Under the pieces are notes generated by a model. That model was not told the origin of the DNA. It ran no database searches and saw only the letters and a list, made by a program, of their open reading frames with translations. A stretch of DNA of 64,000 nucleotides, from NCBI GenBank assembly GCA_015232555.1, contig JADFZJ010000009.1:1-64000 (forward strand). The letters run 5' to 3'. Each line of letters opens with the position of its first letter. The first letter of the stretch is position 1. The stretch comes from Desulfamplus sp. GTDB lineage: Bacteria > Desulfobacterota > Desulfobacteria > Desulfobacterales > Desulfobacteraceae. A program made the translations under genes and the position numbers. Below are positions 32,228 to 41,366 of the stretch, in pieces.

Positions 32228-33388
32228 TTAAAAAAAATGCTGAGGCTCTCCCAGCAGAAAAGTTCCGTTTTTAATTGATTCTTTTAGCAGCAGTGCAATT
32301 TTTCTTGCCTTAACCATACTGGAGAGAGGAACAGTCTGCACCTCTTTTCCCTGTATGATAATTGTGCCGCTTTTAAGTTCCGCATAACTTACTTGACCGT
32401 AACTCTTTGATGCTGCATTTGGATAATCATATCCATAATCAATTACCTGAGTAAAAATATCCTCATCTGACACAGATGTATATGCGGCAATCTCTTCATT
32501 GAGAATGGGAATCGGGATACCAAACCCCACAGATAGTGAGCAGCCATATCCTCTTATGCTCTGACCTACAAGCCACTCTGGCGACATCTCTTTAAGGTTG
32601 CCCATTACAAAAAGAGTTGCAGCTGGAGTTAACGGCACACCATTCAATCCTCGCTGAACATCTTTTTTATGTTGGGTTCCATACCATGTTACATATCCTT
32701 GTGCACCCCCTAAAAAAATTCTTGTGCCAAGTCCTATTGTTTTAAGATAAGGATCATTTAATAATGGACTTAAAGCTCCAGAGGTAGAGTAGTTTGCATT
32801 TGCCATCTGAGGTTTAAGTGTTCCCATATATGTGTATTTTATTTTATCAGAACGATTGATAGCACAATTGTAATTTTGATATGCGTTTCGAGGGTTGCAC
32901 ATTGTTGCTTGAGGTAAGTCATTTAATGTTACGATCTTCTCAATACGCCGATTTGGATAGCAGTCTGTTCCATAGCTCTCTGCCCTAAGTTCAATCTTCT
33001 TGCCAGCAACAAGATCTTGGATAACATGACCTCCACCATAGTTGAATTCTCCAGGATATATTCTGTTTAATGGGTCATCATCGCTTGTCTGAGTAGCACC
33101 AATAAAGCAATCTACAGCAGCTACACCAGAATAGGCTGGCACATTGTTAAACCATGTTTTTGTGGTTCTCACAAGAGGCTTGAACTGACCGATATTTATA
33201 AACGCACCAGATGAGCACATTGGAGCGAATGTCCCCGTTGTAACAACATCAACATTCTGAGCTGCTTCAATCGCACCGTCTTCTCTGACAATGTCTATAA
33301 TCTCCTCAGCAGTTACCACTACAGCTTTGCCTTCTCTTATCTTCTCGTTAATCTGAGCATAAGTTTTATTTACTTTGAATTGAGTCAT
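32228..33388 (-). CDS. DUF39 / HcyBio family, homocysteine biosynthesis protein
   Basis: A 386-residue protein of the HcyBio (DUF39) family, which in methanogens and some anaerobes makes homocysteine from aspartate semialdehyde and sulfide (L-aspartate semialdehyde sulfurtransferase). The start VVVTAEEIIDIVREDGA, VVTTGTFAPMCSSGAF and NYGGGHVIQDLVAGK are characteristic. Several Cys residues in motifs MCSSG, TDCYPN and MCNPRNAY could carry persulfide or metal. No CBS tail and no neighbouring NIL/ferredoxin partner are present, although the archaeal system needs one. Its place upstream of lepB-pyrBC has no obvious logic and may be chance. Confidence 0.88.
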   Translation of the reverse strand: MTQFKVNKTYAQINEKIREGKAVVVTAEEIIDIVREDGAIEAAQNVDVVTTGTFAPMCSSGAFINIGQFKPLVRTTKTWFNNVPAYSGVAAVDCFIGATQTSDDDPLNRIYPGEFNYGGGHVIQDLVAGKKIELRAESYGTDCYPNRRIEKIVTLNDLPQATMCNPRNAYQNYNCAINRSDKIKYTYMGTLKPQMANANYSTSGALSPLLNDPYLKTIGLGTRIFLGGAQGYVTWYGTQHKKDVQRGLNGVPLTPAATLFVMGNLKEMSPEWLVGQSIRGYGCSLSVGFGIPIPILNEEIAAYTSVSDEDIFTQVIDYGYDYPNAASKSYGQVSYAELKSGTIIIQGKEVQTVPLSSMVKARKIALLLKESIKNGTFLLGEPQHFF

Positions 33389-33444
33389 ATTATTTTTATT
33401 GTTCCATATTACTTATTGTTTTAATTGTTATATATTGAAATATA

Positions 33445-34842
33445 TCATCTTAATTTTTTGCCAAGTTCCTGTTTAACTTCATTTATCTTTAAGTCAATGT
33501 TGTTTTTGATCCATAATGGATCCCACCACTCCACAGGATTTACAAAAGTCTTATCAATAGACATTCCAAAATGGAGATGATCTCCTGCTGCAAGACCTGT
33601 AGTTCCAGTCTGCCCAATAATATCTCCTTTTTTGACTATATCTCCTGTTTTTACCGATATCTGACTTAAATGGGCATAAGAAGAACAGACTCCGAAACCG
33701 TGATCAATCAGTACACATTTACCGAAAATTCCAATATCGTCAACTCCTAACACCCTACCTGAATTTGCAGCTGGTATGTTTGAATGGGCAAGAGAAGCTA
33801 AATCAACACCCATGTGATATTGCTGATCAATCTGCTTTCCATTATATCTGTATGTTCTGCGATCCGCAAATTGTGCACGCGGAGCAGCACCTGGCAGGCG
33901 AAGAAACTGACCAGACCACATCATTTTATGTTCTGTCTGTTCCACAGGCTTTAAAATCTGGTCAATATTCATTGGTCTTAATTTCTGATTTATATATACA
34001 AATTTGCTCAACAGGGGGTTAGCCTCAGAATCGAATCCTGCATCAACCTCTCCTAAATTAAACTGAGGCATAATATTTTGTAAAAAAGAGTCAGATATTT
34101 CAAGAGTATCGTTTCTAAATTTTTTCTCTTTTATATAGTGATAAAATCCTTTTTTTGCAATATTACCAGCAACATCTTCAGCCTTGACATAAATTTCTGT
34201 CCCAGCACCCTGAAGATGTGTTAATGCAAAAAATGCTGTAAATATATCTTTTTGTTTAAATGTTCCAGAGTATCCTTTATAAAAAATATCTCCAACTTGT
34301 ACCCCACTTTGAGTCTGTGCATCGTCATCTTTAAGCCTGTAGATAACAAGCCCCACGCCTCCTCTGTTGATATTGTGGGTTTTACTTAACACCTCAATTT
34401 CAGGAGGTTTTGTATCTATAACAACTTTTTGTTCTTTAAAAAAGCGGTTACCGTTATTCCATCTCCACCATGAAAAGTCAGAAATATTAATTGTCAGTGT
34501 GGCTTCACCGTCTCCCATACCATACTTTGATGATTCAACTGCAATTTTCAAAGAGTCATTATAAACACCAGAACCAAAAAATAATCCTATGTTTGACTTA
34601 CGAGGATAGATTTTATCTAAAATAATCTTCTCTTTGGTGTTTTGAGAAATGGCAATAAATACCCGTCTCAAGCCAGTTCCTTTTTCTGTAATATCTAAAT
34701 CCATATTATATGTTTTTGGAAGGTATGTTGAAGGAATATTTATATTCACAACTGGACTTCTCAATTCAAACTGACTAAAAAGAAACCACAACAAGGGAAA
34801 AACAAAAAACAGAATAAAGATACAAAGCAATGTTTTTTTCAT
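33445..34842 (-). CDS. M23 family metallopeptidase with N-terminal anchor
   Basis: A 465-residue membrane-anchored cell-wall endopeptidase or LytM-type factor. A single hydrophobic helix at residues 4-22 is the anchor. The middle 300 residues are strand-rich and Ig/cadherin-like, with signs of stabilising Asp/Gly turns. The C-terminal LytM domain has HMGVDLAS and HLHFG for the zinc ligands and YAHLS before, so it is probably catalytically active. Its general role would be cutting peptidoglycan cross-links in the periplasm. It is divergent from a DUF697 gene, with 220 bp of non-coding sequence between in which nothing specific is seen. Confidence 0.9.
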   Translation of the reverse strand: MKKTLLCIFILFFVFPLLWFLFSQFELRSPVVNINIPSTYLPKTYNMDLDITEKGTGLRRVFIAISQNTKEKIILDKIYPRKSNIGLFFGSGVYNDSLKIAVESSKYGMGDGEATLTINISDFSWWRWNNGNRFFKEQKVVIDTKPPEIEVLSKTHNINRGGVGLVIYRLKDDDAQTQSGVQVGDIFYKGYSGTFKQKDIFTAFFALTHLQGAGTEIYVKAEDVAGNIAKKGFYHYIKEKKFRNDTLEISDSFLQNIMPQFNLGEVDAGFDSEANPLLSKFVYINQKLRPMNIDQILKPVEQTEHKMMWSGQFLRLPGAAPRAQFADRRTYRYNGKQIDQQYHMGVDLASLAHSNIPAANSGRVLGVDDIGIFGKCVLIDHGFGVCSSYAHLSQISVKTGDIVKKGDIIGQTGTTGLAAGDHLHFGMSIDKTFVNPVEWWDPLWIKNNIDLKINEVKQELGKKLR

Positions 34843-35107
34843 AATTTACACCTGTTTACACCTGATTGTTCAGAAAACTCTTGTATATTCCAAAAACAAT
34901 ATTCAAAACTGGGGTAAAATAACAGCAATGAATCAAGTTATCAAGCCATTTTACACTATTAAAAAGGCTCTGTATGAGTCAAAACAGTTATAAATCAACT
35001 GATAAACTCATTGACAATAAATTAATTAAAAGCTAAAGTTTTTAATTAATTTATGTGAGCTAATGTTCACCCGTAAGAAATTCAAAAAAATCTTGAAAGG
35101 AGAACAG

Positions 35108-35926
35108 GTGAAAGAAGAAAAAATAAAAAAAGAGAATCTAACTCCCCTTAATTCAACAATCTCAAATCAACAGAATTCAACAAATGTAGAACAGAAAGTT
35201 GCAGCAACGGCAGATAAACAAAGTTCAACAAATGTAGAACAAAAAGTTGCAGCAACGGCAGATAAACAGAATTTAACAAATGTAGAACAGAAAGTTGTGG
35301 CAACGGCAGATAAACAGAATTCAACAAATATAGAACAAAAAGTTGCAGCAACGGCAGATAAACAGAATTTAACCATAAATCAACAAAAGGAGAACAAAGA
35401 AGAGATGAAAAATGAACAAAAAGCAGCCACGGATCAGACTGAAGCAGCTCCAGCCCCGATGACTACAAAAGAGAGATTAGCAGAAGCAAACCATATCATT
35501 AAAAACAGAATGATTGCTTCAGTTGGTGCAGGTCTTATTCCATTTCCAGTAGTAGATATTGTTGCATTGACTGGAATTCAACTGGATGCAGTCAGAGCAC
35601 TTTGTAACCTTTACAATGTTAAGTTTAGTAAAGATATGGGCAAAAGTGCTATAACCAGCCTAACTGGCGGTGTAGTTCCAGTAGCAATAGGTCCATGGGT
35701 TACATCTCTTGCAAAAACAATACCTGTTGTAGGACAGATTATGGGCACCATTTCCATGCCGATTATAGCTGGTGCTTCTACCTATGCTGTCGGTAAAGTA
35801 TTTATCCAGCACTTTGAGTCAGGCGGAACATTCCTAACATTTGACCCTGAGAAAGTTAAAGAATATTTTCAGGATGAGTTTGAGAAAGGTAAAGAATTTG
35901 CCAAGACAGAAGCAAAAGCAAGCTGA
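35108..35926 (+). CDS. DUF697 protein with N-terminal 16-residue repeats
   Basis: A protein of about 272 residues. The first part is a hydrophilic array of four to five repeats of QNSTNVEQKVAATADK (48-nt units) at 35170-35370. The second part (residues about 130-270) is a DUF697-type domain: RMIASVGAGLIPFPVVDIVALTGIQLDAVRALC is split here as ASVGAGLIPFPVVDIVAL and TGIQLDAVRALC, then a Gly-rich hydrophobic pair of helices. DUF697 domains accompany GTPases of the Era/dynamin type and associate with membranes. The GTG at 35108 is preferred over ATG 35063 because AAAGGAG lies five bases before it. A perfect 39-nt palindrome follows the stop. Function unknown. Confidence 0.75.
   Translation: MKEEKIKKENLTPLNSTISNQQNSTNVEQKVAATADKQSSTNVEQKVAATADKQNLTNVEQKVVATADKQNSTNIEQKVAATADKQNLTINQQKENKEEMKNEQKAATDQTEAAPAPMTTKERLAEANHIIKNRMIASVGAGLIPFPVVDIVALTGIQLDAVRALCNLYNVKFSKDMGKSAITSLTGGVVPVAIGPWVTSLAKTIPVVGQIMGTISMPIIAGASTYAVGKVFIQHFESGGTFLTFDPEKVKEYFQDEFEKGKEFAKTEAKAS
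35170..35370. repeat. 48-bp tandem repeats in the DUF697 gene
   Basis: Four full and one partial copy of a 48-nt unit, each encoding (N/S)(S/L)TN(V/I)EQKV(A/V)ATADKQ. Units are 90% or more identical, so the array is probably young and liable to change copy number by slippage. No spacers, so not CRISPR. Confidence 0.9.
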
Positions 35927-35955
35927 ATACGGTATTTATTTAAACAGAATTTATT

Positions 35956-35994
35956 AACAGATTTGATAATTTTTTAAAAATTATCAAATCTGTT
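35956..35994 (+). terminator. Perfect palindrome after the DUF697 gene
   Basis: AACAGATTTGATAATTTTT pairs with AAAAATTATCAAATCTGTT, a 19-bp stem with almost no loop, 29 bp after the stop. T-rich and A-rich arms make it likely to act as a bidirectional terminator between this gene and the convergent PHP gene. Confidence 0.7.
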
Positions 35995-36050
35995 GCAACA
36001 CTGACCTCGAATAAATCCACTATAAGCAAAGTTTTTATCTATATCATATT

Positions 36051-37040
36051 TTAATCATCCTGCCTCATCCCAATCATAAATTTATCAAATTCCTCTTCTT
36101 TAATGCCCTCAACTCCAGGTGGACGTATAAAAGCATCATGACAATCAGAGCCTCCAGTCATCACAAGGTTATATTTTTTTGCCCACTGATGCAGAATCTC
36201 CCTATGTTTTTGAATATGCCCAGGGTAGTTAATCTCAAGTCCTCTGATACCTGCATCAATAAAACGAGGCAGCAGTTTCTCCACAATCTCAATTGGAGGG
36301 TGCACCTCTTTGTAATGTCCACCACCTGGAAAAGAACCAGCAGCAGGGTGGGCAAGAACCATCATAAGATGCCCCGTGCTTTTCAACTGATTTTTACGTT
36401 TAGAAGACAACATATCTTGTTCAAAAGCAGCATGACTTATACTCTCAAAAAACTGTTTTATACTTTCAATATCAACCCCTGAAGGCAGATATGCAGGGCT
36501 GTCATTGCCAATAATTTGATTTACAATATCAGGATTTTTGATGTGATGTTTTTCAGTCAATGCCAAAGCAAAATGGCGGCGGGTAACGGTGGGGCTGTAT
36601 GATGCAACATCTTCAAAAGAGAGGTCTCTTTTAAGCGTAGGATTTTTAATAACACTTTTTTGTCCGAAAAACTTATTTATCTCTTTAACTCTTGCCCGCA
36701 CCAAGTGATCCCCTCTACCCTTTCTAAGTGTATTGTGAAGAGAATCTCTAAAGTCTGAATCTTTGAGCATCTCAGGGTGAAAGTAGCATAACAGATGCAG
36801 TGTTCCAGTAAAAAAATCCTCCTTAAAACGCACTGATATCTCTACCCCAGGTAGAACTTTAACTCCGATCCTGTCTCCCTCTGATAGTGCAACTTCAAGC
36901 CCTTTGTCTGTATCATGGTCAGTTATTCCGACAACTGCTATCCCAAGAGCCTTTATTTTTTGTACCAACTGCTCAGGCGAAAAATCACCGTCTGATGCTG
37001 TAGTGTGGTTGTGCATATCTGCATATATATCTTTTTTCAA
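36051..37040 (-). CDS. PHP domain metal-dependent phosphoesterase
   Basis: A 329-residue PHP-family hydrolase. Metal motifs: ADMHNHTTASDGDFSP at the N-terminus, GITDHDT near 40, GVEISVRF near 65, VLAHPAAG near 230 and GGSDCHD near 300. The family includes histidinol phosphatase, 5'-3' nanoRNase/AMP phosphatase (YciV, RnaAM) and polymerase proofreading domains; the layout is nearest to the YciV/TrpH type but an insertion of about 50 residues between 100 and 190 sets it apart. The first codon is TTG at 37040; AAAGGAG lies unusually far upstream (about 12 nt), so the exact start is uncertain. Confidence 0.85.
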   Translation of the reverse strand: MKKDIYADMHNHTTASDGDFSPEQLVQKIKALGIAVVGITDHDTDKGLEVALSEGDRIGVKVLPGVEISVRFKEDFFTGTLHLLCYFHPEMLKDSDFRDSLHNTLRKGRGDHLVRARVKEINKFFGQKSVIKNPTLKRDLSFEDVASYSPTVTRRHFALALTEKHHIKNPDIVNQIIGNDSPAYLPSGVDIESIKQFFESISHAAFEQDMLSSKRKNQLKSTGHLMMVLAHPAAGSFPGGGHYKEVHPPIEIVEKLLPRFIDAGIRGLEINYPGHIQKHREILHQWAKKYNLVMTGGSDCHDAFIRPPGVEGIKEEEFDKFMIGMRQDD

Positions 37041-37237
37041 AACTCTGATTTTCTCCTTTCATAAAAGTTAAAAAATATCTGTTTTTTCATTCATAACACT
37101 AAAGTCATCTTGAACAATTCTTTTTTCAGTGTTACTAACCATTTATTTTATTTGTTAATGAATGTTTTAAGACTTTTAATTAGTCCATAATCATTGAAGA
37201 AAAGAGTCATATTTTGCATAATAGAGAGGCAGATTCC

Positions 37238-37912
37238 ATGAAAAAAACGATTAAAACATATATCTATATTAAAAGCAGACAATTTACAAATATTTGCTCT
37301 TTTACATTAAAATCTATATTTGCCTTGGTATTAATGTTTAGTCTAATGCCTGCTGTCTACTCAAATGCAGAACAGTATTATGTGGGTCAGCGAATAGAGA
37401 TAACCATGAGAACAGGTCCTGGAACATCTTACAAAGTTATGACAATGCTCCCCTCGGGAGAGGAGGCAACCATGATGGAATATGGTAAAGAGTGGTCAAG
37501 AATTAGAACTTCTGATGGTAAAGATGGCTGGGTGTTAAGCCGTTACCTGACAAAAGAGATGCCGGCTACAGCTATGCTAACTGAACTTCAGGCTAAAAAC
37601 AGCGAACTATCTTCTATGCTTGAGCAGATCAAAGCAGAAAACAGCACCTTGTCCGGCACCAAGGAGCGGCTTACTGTCAAGGAAAAGGAATATAGCGATC
37701 TTAAAAAAAGATCATCAAATTTTCTTGCAATCGAAGAAAAATACCATGAGGCTGTCAAACAGCTTGAAGAACAGAAAGTGTTTATTGATAAATGCAATAG
37801 CCAGTCACACAGGGAAATTCTATACTCTTTTTCGATAGGAGCGGGTGTGCTTATTATCGGTATAATACTCGGAATGAGTGCAAAGAAAAAGCAGAAAAGT
37901 TCATTTTTGTAA
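37238..37912 (+). CDS. SH3 domain protein with coiled coil and C-terminal membrane helix (YgiM-like)
   Basis: A protein of about 224 residues. After a signal sequence (to about residue 45) comes a bacterial SH3 domain, YVGQRIEITMRTGPGTSYKV to DGWVLSRYL, then a coiled coil of about 80 residues (LQAKNSELSSMLEQIKAENS), and a hydrophobic helix near the end (FSIGAGVLIIGIILGMSA) with a basic tail. This matches the TIGR04211 / YgiM architecture, a periplasmic wall-binding domain held to the inner membrane. ATG 37238 with AGAGAGG upstream is preferred. It converges on ubiE. Confidence 0.87.
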   Translation: MKKTIKTYIYIKSRQFTNICSFTLKSIFALVLMFSLMPAVYSNAEQYYVGQRIEITMRTGPGTSYKVMTMLPSGEEATMMEYGKEWSRIRTSDGKDGWVLSRYLTKEMPATAMLTELQAKNSELSSMLEQIKAENSTLSGTKERLTVKEKEYSDLKKRSSNFLAIEEKYHEAVKQLEEQKVFIDKCNSQSHREILYSFSIGAGVLIIGIILGMSAKKKQKSSFL

Positions 37913-38665
37913 CAAAGAACTTTTTTTCCCTATAAAAAGTGTTACTATTCCAAATGTCATTCCTTTACATTTCACAGATTTAAACCCTGACTCCCGAATG
38001 GTTGCAGCAAAATGTTCAGGAGTCGGAAAATTGAGAACTGATGCTGGCAGATAGCTATAAGCACTGCTATTTTTGGAAAAAATCGCTCCAATTGCAGGCA
38101 GCAGACGCTTGAAATATAGAAGATATATATCCCTGAAAAATCCTTCTGGCGGAGAGGTCAGTTCAAGTATTGCAAGTGTCCCACCAGTTTTTAATGTCCT
38201 GTGAAACTCGAGTATAGCACCTTCTCTATCCATAATATTTCTGATGCCAAATGCAATAAAAACTGCATCAAAAATTTCATCTCTAAAAGCAAGGGCAAGA
38301 GCATTGCCTGCTACAAGATGAATAGTATTATTTTTATGAATAGAATGATTATCTGCTTTAAGGCCGTTACTCTTATCTTTTATCTTTTTCATAATTTTAT
38401 TTTTGCCAAGAGCAAGCATTCCGGGAGAAAAATCAGTTCCAAATATTGTAACTGTATTACCCTTCTGGCGTTTTACCTCCAAAGCCACATCACAGGTGCC
38501 ACAGGCAACATCAAGCACTCGGCTGTCTTGGGGGATATCTGCACTAACGACCATCTCTCTTCTCCAGATAATATCTTGTCCAGCACTTAGGAATCGGTTG
38601 AGAAAATCGTATTTGGGGGCAATGCTGTCAAACATATCTTTAATAAAATCAAGTTCCACGCTCAT
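37901..38665 (-). CDS. ubiE: Demethylmenaquinone methyltransferase
   Basis: A 254-residue SAM-dependent methyltransferase that makes menaquinone (UbiE/MenG). SAM motif I is VLDVACGTCDVALE; FGIRNIMDRE and TGGTLAILELTSP are the UbiE signature segments. The frame is open for another 60 codons upstream, but that part has no protein-like pattern and overlaps the divergent dnaJ promoter region; ATG 38665 (MSVELDFIKDMFDSIAPKYD) is the real start. It includes a 20-residue polar insertion near position 95-115 (KKIKDKSNGLKADNHS). Its 3' end overlaps the convergent SH3 gene by 12 bases. Confidence 0.92.
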   Translation of the reverse strand: MSVELDFIKDMFDSIAPKYDFLNRFLSAGQDIIWRREMVVSADIPQDSRVLDVACGTCDVALEVKRQKGNTVTIFGTDFSPGMLALGKNKIMKKIKDKSNGLKADNHSIHKNNTIHLVAGNALALAFRDEIFDAVFIAFGIRNIMDREGAILEFHRTLKTGGTLAILELTSPPEGFFRDIYLLYFKRLLPAIGAIFSKNSSAYSYLPASVLNFPTPEHFAATIRESGFKSVKCKGMTFGIVTLFIGKKSSLLQK

Positions 38666-38769
38666 TATTGACAATCCTATATTATGAGTTAGTTTACAGT
38701 GTTTAAAAAAATTAATCTGTTTATCAAAATTTGGTTGTTTGTCAAATTTAAAATCATTGAGGGAACAGT

Positions 38770-39870
38770 ATGTCAGAGAAACGCGATTATTATGAAGTAC
38801 TCGGAGTCTCCAGAGACGCAACAAAGGACGAACTAAAATCCACATACCGAAAACTTGCCATTAAATATCATCCAGATAAAAATCCAGGCAACAAGGAAGC
38901 AGAAGAGAAATTCAAGGAGGCATCTGAAGCCTATAGTGTTCTTTCAGATGATCAGAAACGGCAGATTTATAATCAGTATGGTCATAAGGGGCTTGAGGGT
39001 TCAAATTTTTCTACCAATGTCAATTTTGAAGATATCTTTTCAGGTTTTGGCAATATCTTTGAAGAGTTTTTTGGTTTCAACAGTTCAGGTGGAAGAGGCG
39101 GAGCAAGAGTTCAAAGAGGTGCTGACCTCCGTTATGACATGACACTTGAGTTCATGGAGGCTGCTTTTGGGGTTGAGCGAGAGATTGATATAAGAAAGTA
39201 TGATCTATGCGATGTATGTCATGGTGATGGCTGCAAAGAGGGTACACAGCCAGAAATATGCTCACATTGTCATGGTACTGGACAATTTGTCCAGAGCCAG
39301 GGTTTTTTTAAGGTAAAGACAACCTGCCCATATTGCCGCGGTAAGGGAAAATCAATACCTCACCCTTGCAGAAAATGTGTAGGTGCAGGCAGAGTTGAGG
39401 TAACCAAAAAGGTCTTGGTAAAGATTCCCGGGGGCGTTGATACTGGTGCAAAACTGAGACTTACAGGCGAAGGTGAAGTAAGCATGTCAGGAGGTCCTCC
39501 TGGCGATCTCTATGTATTTATACAGGTAAGACCTCACAAGTTTTTCAGGCGTGAAGGAAGTGATATTCTATGCGTTGTGGATATCTCTTTTGTACAGGCT
39601 GCCCTTGGTGACGAGATAACCATTCCCACTCTTGAGGGTGAAAAGAGTCTTAAAATACCAAAAGGTACCCAGTATGGAGATACCTTCAGATTTAAAGGTG
39701 ATGGAATCCAGTCACTTAGAAGCGGAAGACGCGGAGATCAGATCATTCAGTTCAATATAAAAACGCCTACAGGACTCTCTAAAAAACAGGAGAAGCTGCT
39801 TAAAGAGTTTGACCAGCTTGATGCCAATAAGATATCCAACAAATTAAGAAATCTTTTCAAAGGGCTGTAA
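38770..39870 (+). CDS. dnaJ: Chaperone DnaJ
   Basis: A 366-residue Hsp40. J domain with HPD at 34-36 (YHPDKNPGN), a G/F region, four CxxCxGxG-type zinc repeats ([32 protein letters not shown]) and the substrate-binding C-terminal domains ending in a dimerisation helix. It stimulates DnaK ATPase. dnaK and grpE are not in the window, so dnaJ is unlinked here. The start follows GAGGGAACAGT. It is followed by queD 70 bp downstream. Confidence 0.95.
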   Translation: MSEKRDYYEVLGVSRDATKDELKSTYRKLAIKYHPDKNPGNKEAEEKFKEASEAYSVLSDDQKRQIYNQYGHKGLEGSNFSTNVNFEDIFSGFGNIFEEFFGFNSSGGRGGARVQRGADLRYDMTLEFMEAAFGVEREIDIRKYDLCDVCHGDGCKEGTQPEICSHCHGTGQFVQSQGFFKVKTTCPYCRGKGKSIPHPCRKCVGAGRVEVTKKVLVKIPGGVDTGAKLRLTGEGEVSMSGGPPGDLYVFIQVRPHKFFRREGSDILCVVDISFVQAALGDEITIPTLEGEKSLKIPKGTQYGDTFRFKGDGIQSLRSGRRGDQIIQFNIKTPTGLSKKQEKLLKEFDQLDANKISNKLRNLFKGL

Positions 39871-39940
39871 TATATGTCTTAATAAGACATGATTGTCTAA
39901 CACACTACCTGAATATTTTGATAAAGAGAGGAACCCGAAT

Positions 39941-40315
39941 ATGTTTGAACTAAAAGTAAAGACTCATTTTGCTGCGGCACATAAATTGACAATGGTAGGG
40001 CAGAAATGTGAAAATCTACATGGACATAACTGGGATATTGAAGTCTATGTTGCAGGTGATAAACTCAACACTGCTGGGGTTCTTGTAGATTTTGGCGATA
40101 TAAAAAAAGAGGTTCGGAAGATTATGACGGACTTAGATCACAAATATCTCAATGAGCTTGAGGCATTTGAATCCATTCAGCCTTCATCAGAGAGAATTGC
40201 CATATATATTGCTGAAAAATTGCAATCACGCCTTAAAGATTTAAATGAGGATATCAGAGTCTCAAGAGTATCTGCATGGGAGTCATCAGATTCATGTGCA
40301 ACATACATTCCGTGA
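39941..40315 (+). CDS. queD: 6-carboxy-5,6,7,8-tetrahydropterin synthase
   Basis: A 124-residue QueD/PTPS-family enzyme of queuosine (7-deazaguanine) synthesis. Zinc ligands are HFAAAH and HGHNW; the catalytic Cys is in KCENLHGH. The catalytic Asp-His pair is in DLDHKYLN, and WESSDSCATY closes the fold. The ATG at 39941 has AGAGAGG upstream and begins the conserved MFELKVKTHF; the frame is open 16 codons earlier without similarity. No queC/queE are near. Confidence 0.93.
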   Translation: MFELKVKTHFAAAHKLTMVGQKCENLHGHNWDIEVYVAGDKLNTAGVLVDFGDIKKEVRKIMTDLDHKYLNELEAFESIQPSSERIAIYIAEKLQSRLKDLNEDIRVSRVSAWESSDSCATYIP

Positions 40316-40328
40316 CATCTGCAAAGAG

Positions 40329-40375
40329 CAATCAAACTGTAGAGATAGAAAGCCATAAGTCTCTACGTTTGATTG
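40329..40375. terminator. Bidirectional terminator hairpin between queD and the ABC permease
   Basis: CAATCAAACTGTAGAGA pairs with TCTCTACGTTTGATTG (16 bp, one bulge) around a 14-nt loop, placed between two converging genes. The inner half AACTGTAGAGA...TCTCTAC resembles the core of the palindromic repeat at 16033-16109. Confidence 0.72.
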
Positions 40376-40396
40376 TTTAGGGAATCCTTAAAAAAC

Positions 40397-41317
40397 CTAT
40401 CTCTCTCCTCTTTTGTATGGCTCTCCAAGCTGTGCAGGAGCATCAAGCCTTCTACGATCCCTTAAGCTCATACCAAGCAAAATCAGCAGTGTTGCAGCAT
40501 AAGGGAGCATGGCAAGAAAGTTGGGTGATATACCAAACGGCTGCAAAAGATACTGCAATACAAATACACCCCCAAACAGAAACGCCCCAAATATAGCCTT
40601 GCCAGGATTCCAGAGAGCAAAGATGGTAAGAGCAATCACAATCCACCCTCTGCCTGCTGTCATACCCTCTATCCATGACTTGCTGTATGATGTTGAAAGA
40701 TGTGCTCCCGCCATAGCTGAAAAAGCTCCACCAACGATCACGCACGAATACTTTATTAAAGTGACATTAACCCCTTGTGTTTCGGTAGCTCGTGGATTCT
40801 CTCCAGTTGAGCGGACTTTAATGCCCGCAAGTGTTCGTTCAAGAAAAAACCACGCACCAAGTGCTAAAATTATCGCCATATAGAAAAACGGACTCTGTTT
40901 GAAAAATAGAGGTCCAATAAACGGGATATCTGAAAGCCAGGGGATTGCAATATCGTTCATCTGTACAGCAAGAGGTTTTCCTACATAGGGTTTTCCTATC
41001 ATACCAGAAAGACCAAGACCTATCATGGTAAGGGCAAGACCAGATACAACCTGATTTGCCATAAGGGTGATAGATGCAAAAGCGTGAATCAACGAAATGA
41101 GCATACCAGCACCAATAGCAGCCATAAGAGCAAGCCAAGGATTGCCAGTGGTGTAAGTAACGACAAATGCCACCACAGCACCAACAGCCATGACTCCCTC
41201 AACACCCAGATTGATTATTCCTGAACGCTCACATATAACCTCTCCTACAGTGCCAAGCAAAAGAGGCGTTCCTGCTACCATGGTTCTTTGCAACACTGAA
41301 ATTACAACATCTTCCAT
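40397..41317 (-). CDS. ABC transporter permease, nucleoside/simple-sugar type
   Basis: A 306-residue inner-membrane permease of the BPD_transp_2 family. About eight hydrophobic helices; the segment CERSGIINLGVEGVMAVGAV is the family signature, and the later RSTGENPRATETQGVN is the cytoplasmic coupling loop. It is closest in pattern to the second permease of BmpA/NupNOPQ-type purine nucleoside importers. Such importers have an ATPase, a first permease and a binding protein, usually as one operon; none of them lies on either side within this window, so this copy is unpartnered locally. Confidence 0.87.
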   Translation of the reverse strand: MEDVVISVLQRTMVAGTPLLLGTVGEVICERSGIINLGVEGVMAVGAVVAFVVTYTTGNPWLALMAAIGAGMLISLIHAFASITLMANQVVSGLALTMIGLGLSGMIGKPYVGKPLAVQMNDIAIPWLSDIPFIGPLFFKQSPFFYMAIILALGAWFFLERTLAGIKVRSTGENPRATETQGVNVTLIKYSCVIVGGAFSAMAGAHLSTSYSKSWIEGMTAGRGWIVIALTIFALWNPGKAIFGAFLFGGVFVLQYLLQPFGISPNFLAMLPYAATLLILLGMSLRDRRRLDAPAQLGEPYKRGER

Positions 41318-41366
41318 ATATTTATTGTGCCCGTATTTTTACATATACAATCCAAACTTAAAATTG

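Noticed and set aside
35170-35370. CRISPR-like array
   Set aside because: Units are contiguous and coding, with no unique spacers and no cas genes.
35148-35376. Leu/Val/Cys-rich antisense frames over the DUF697 repeats
   Set aside because: Products of the 48-bp repeat array read backwards; no start signals.
38666-38845. 60-codon N-terminal extension of UbiE
   Set aside because: No protein-like pattern, overlaps the dnaJ start on the other strand, and the conserved UbiE start is at 38665.
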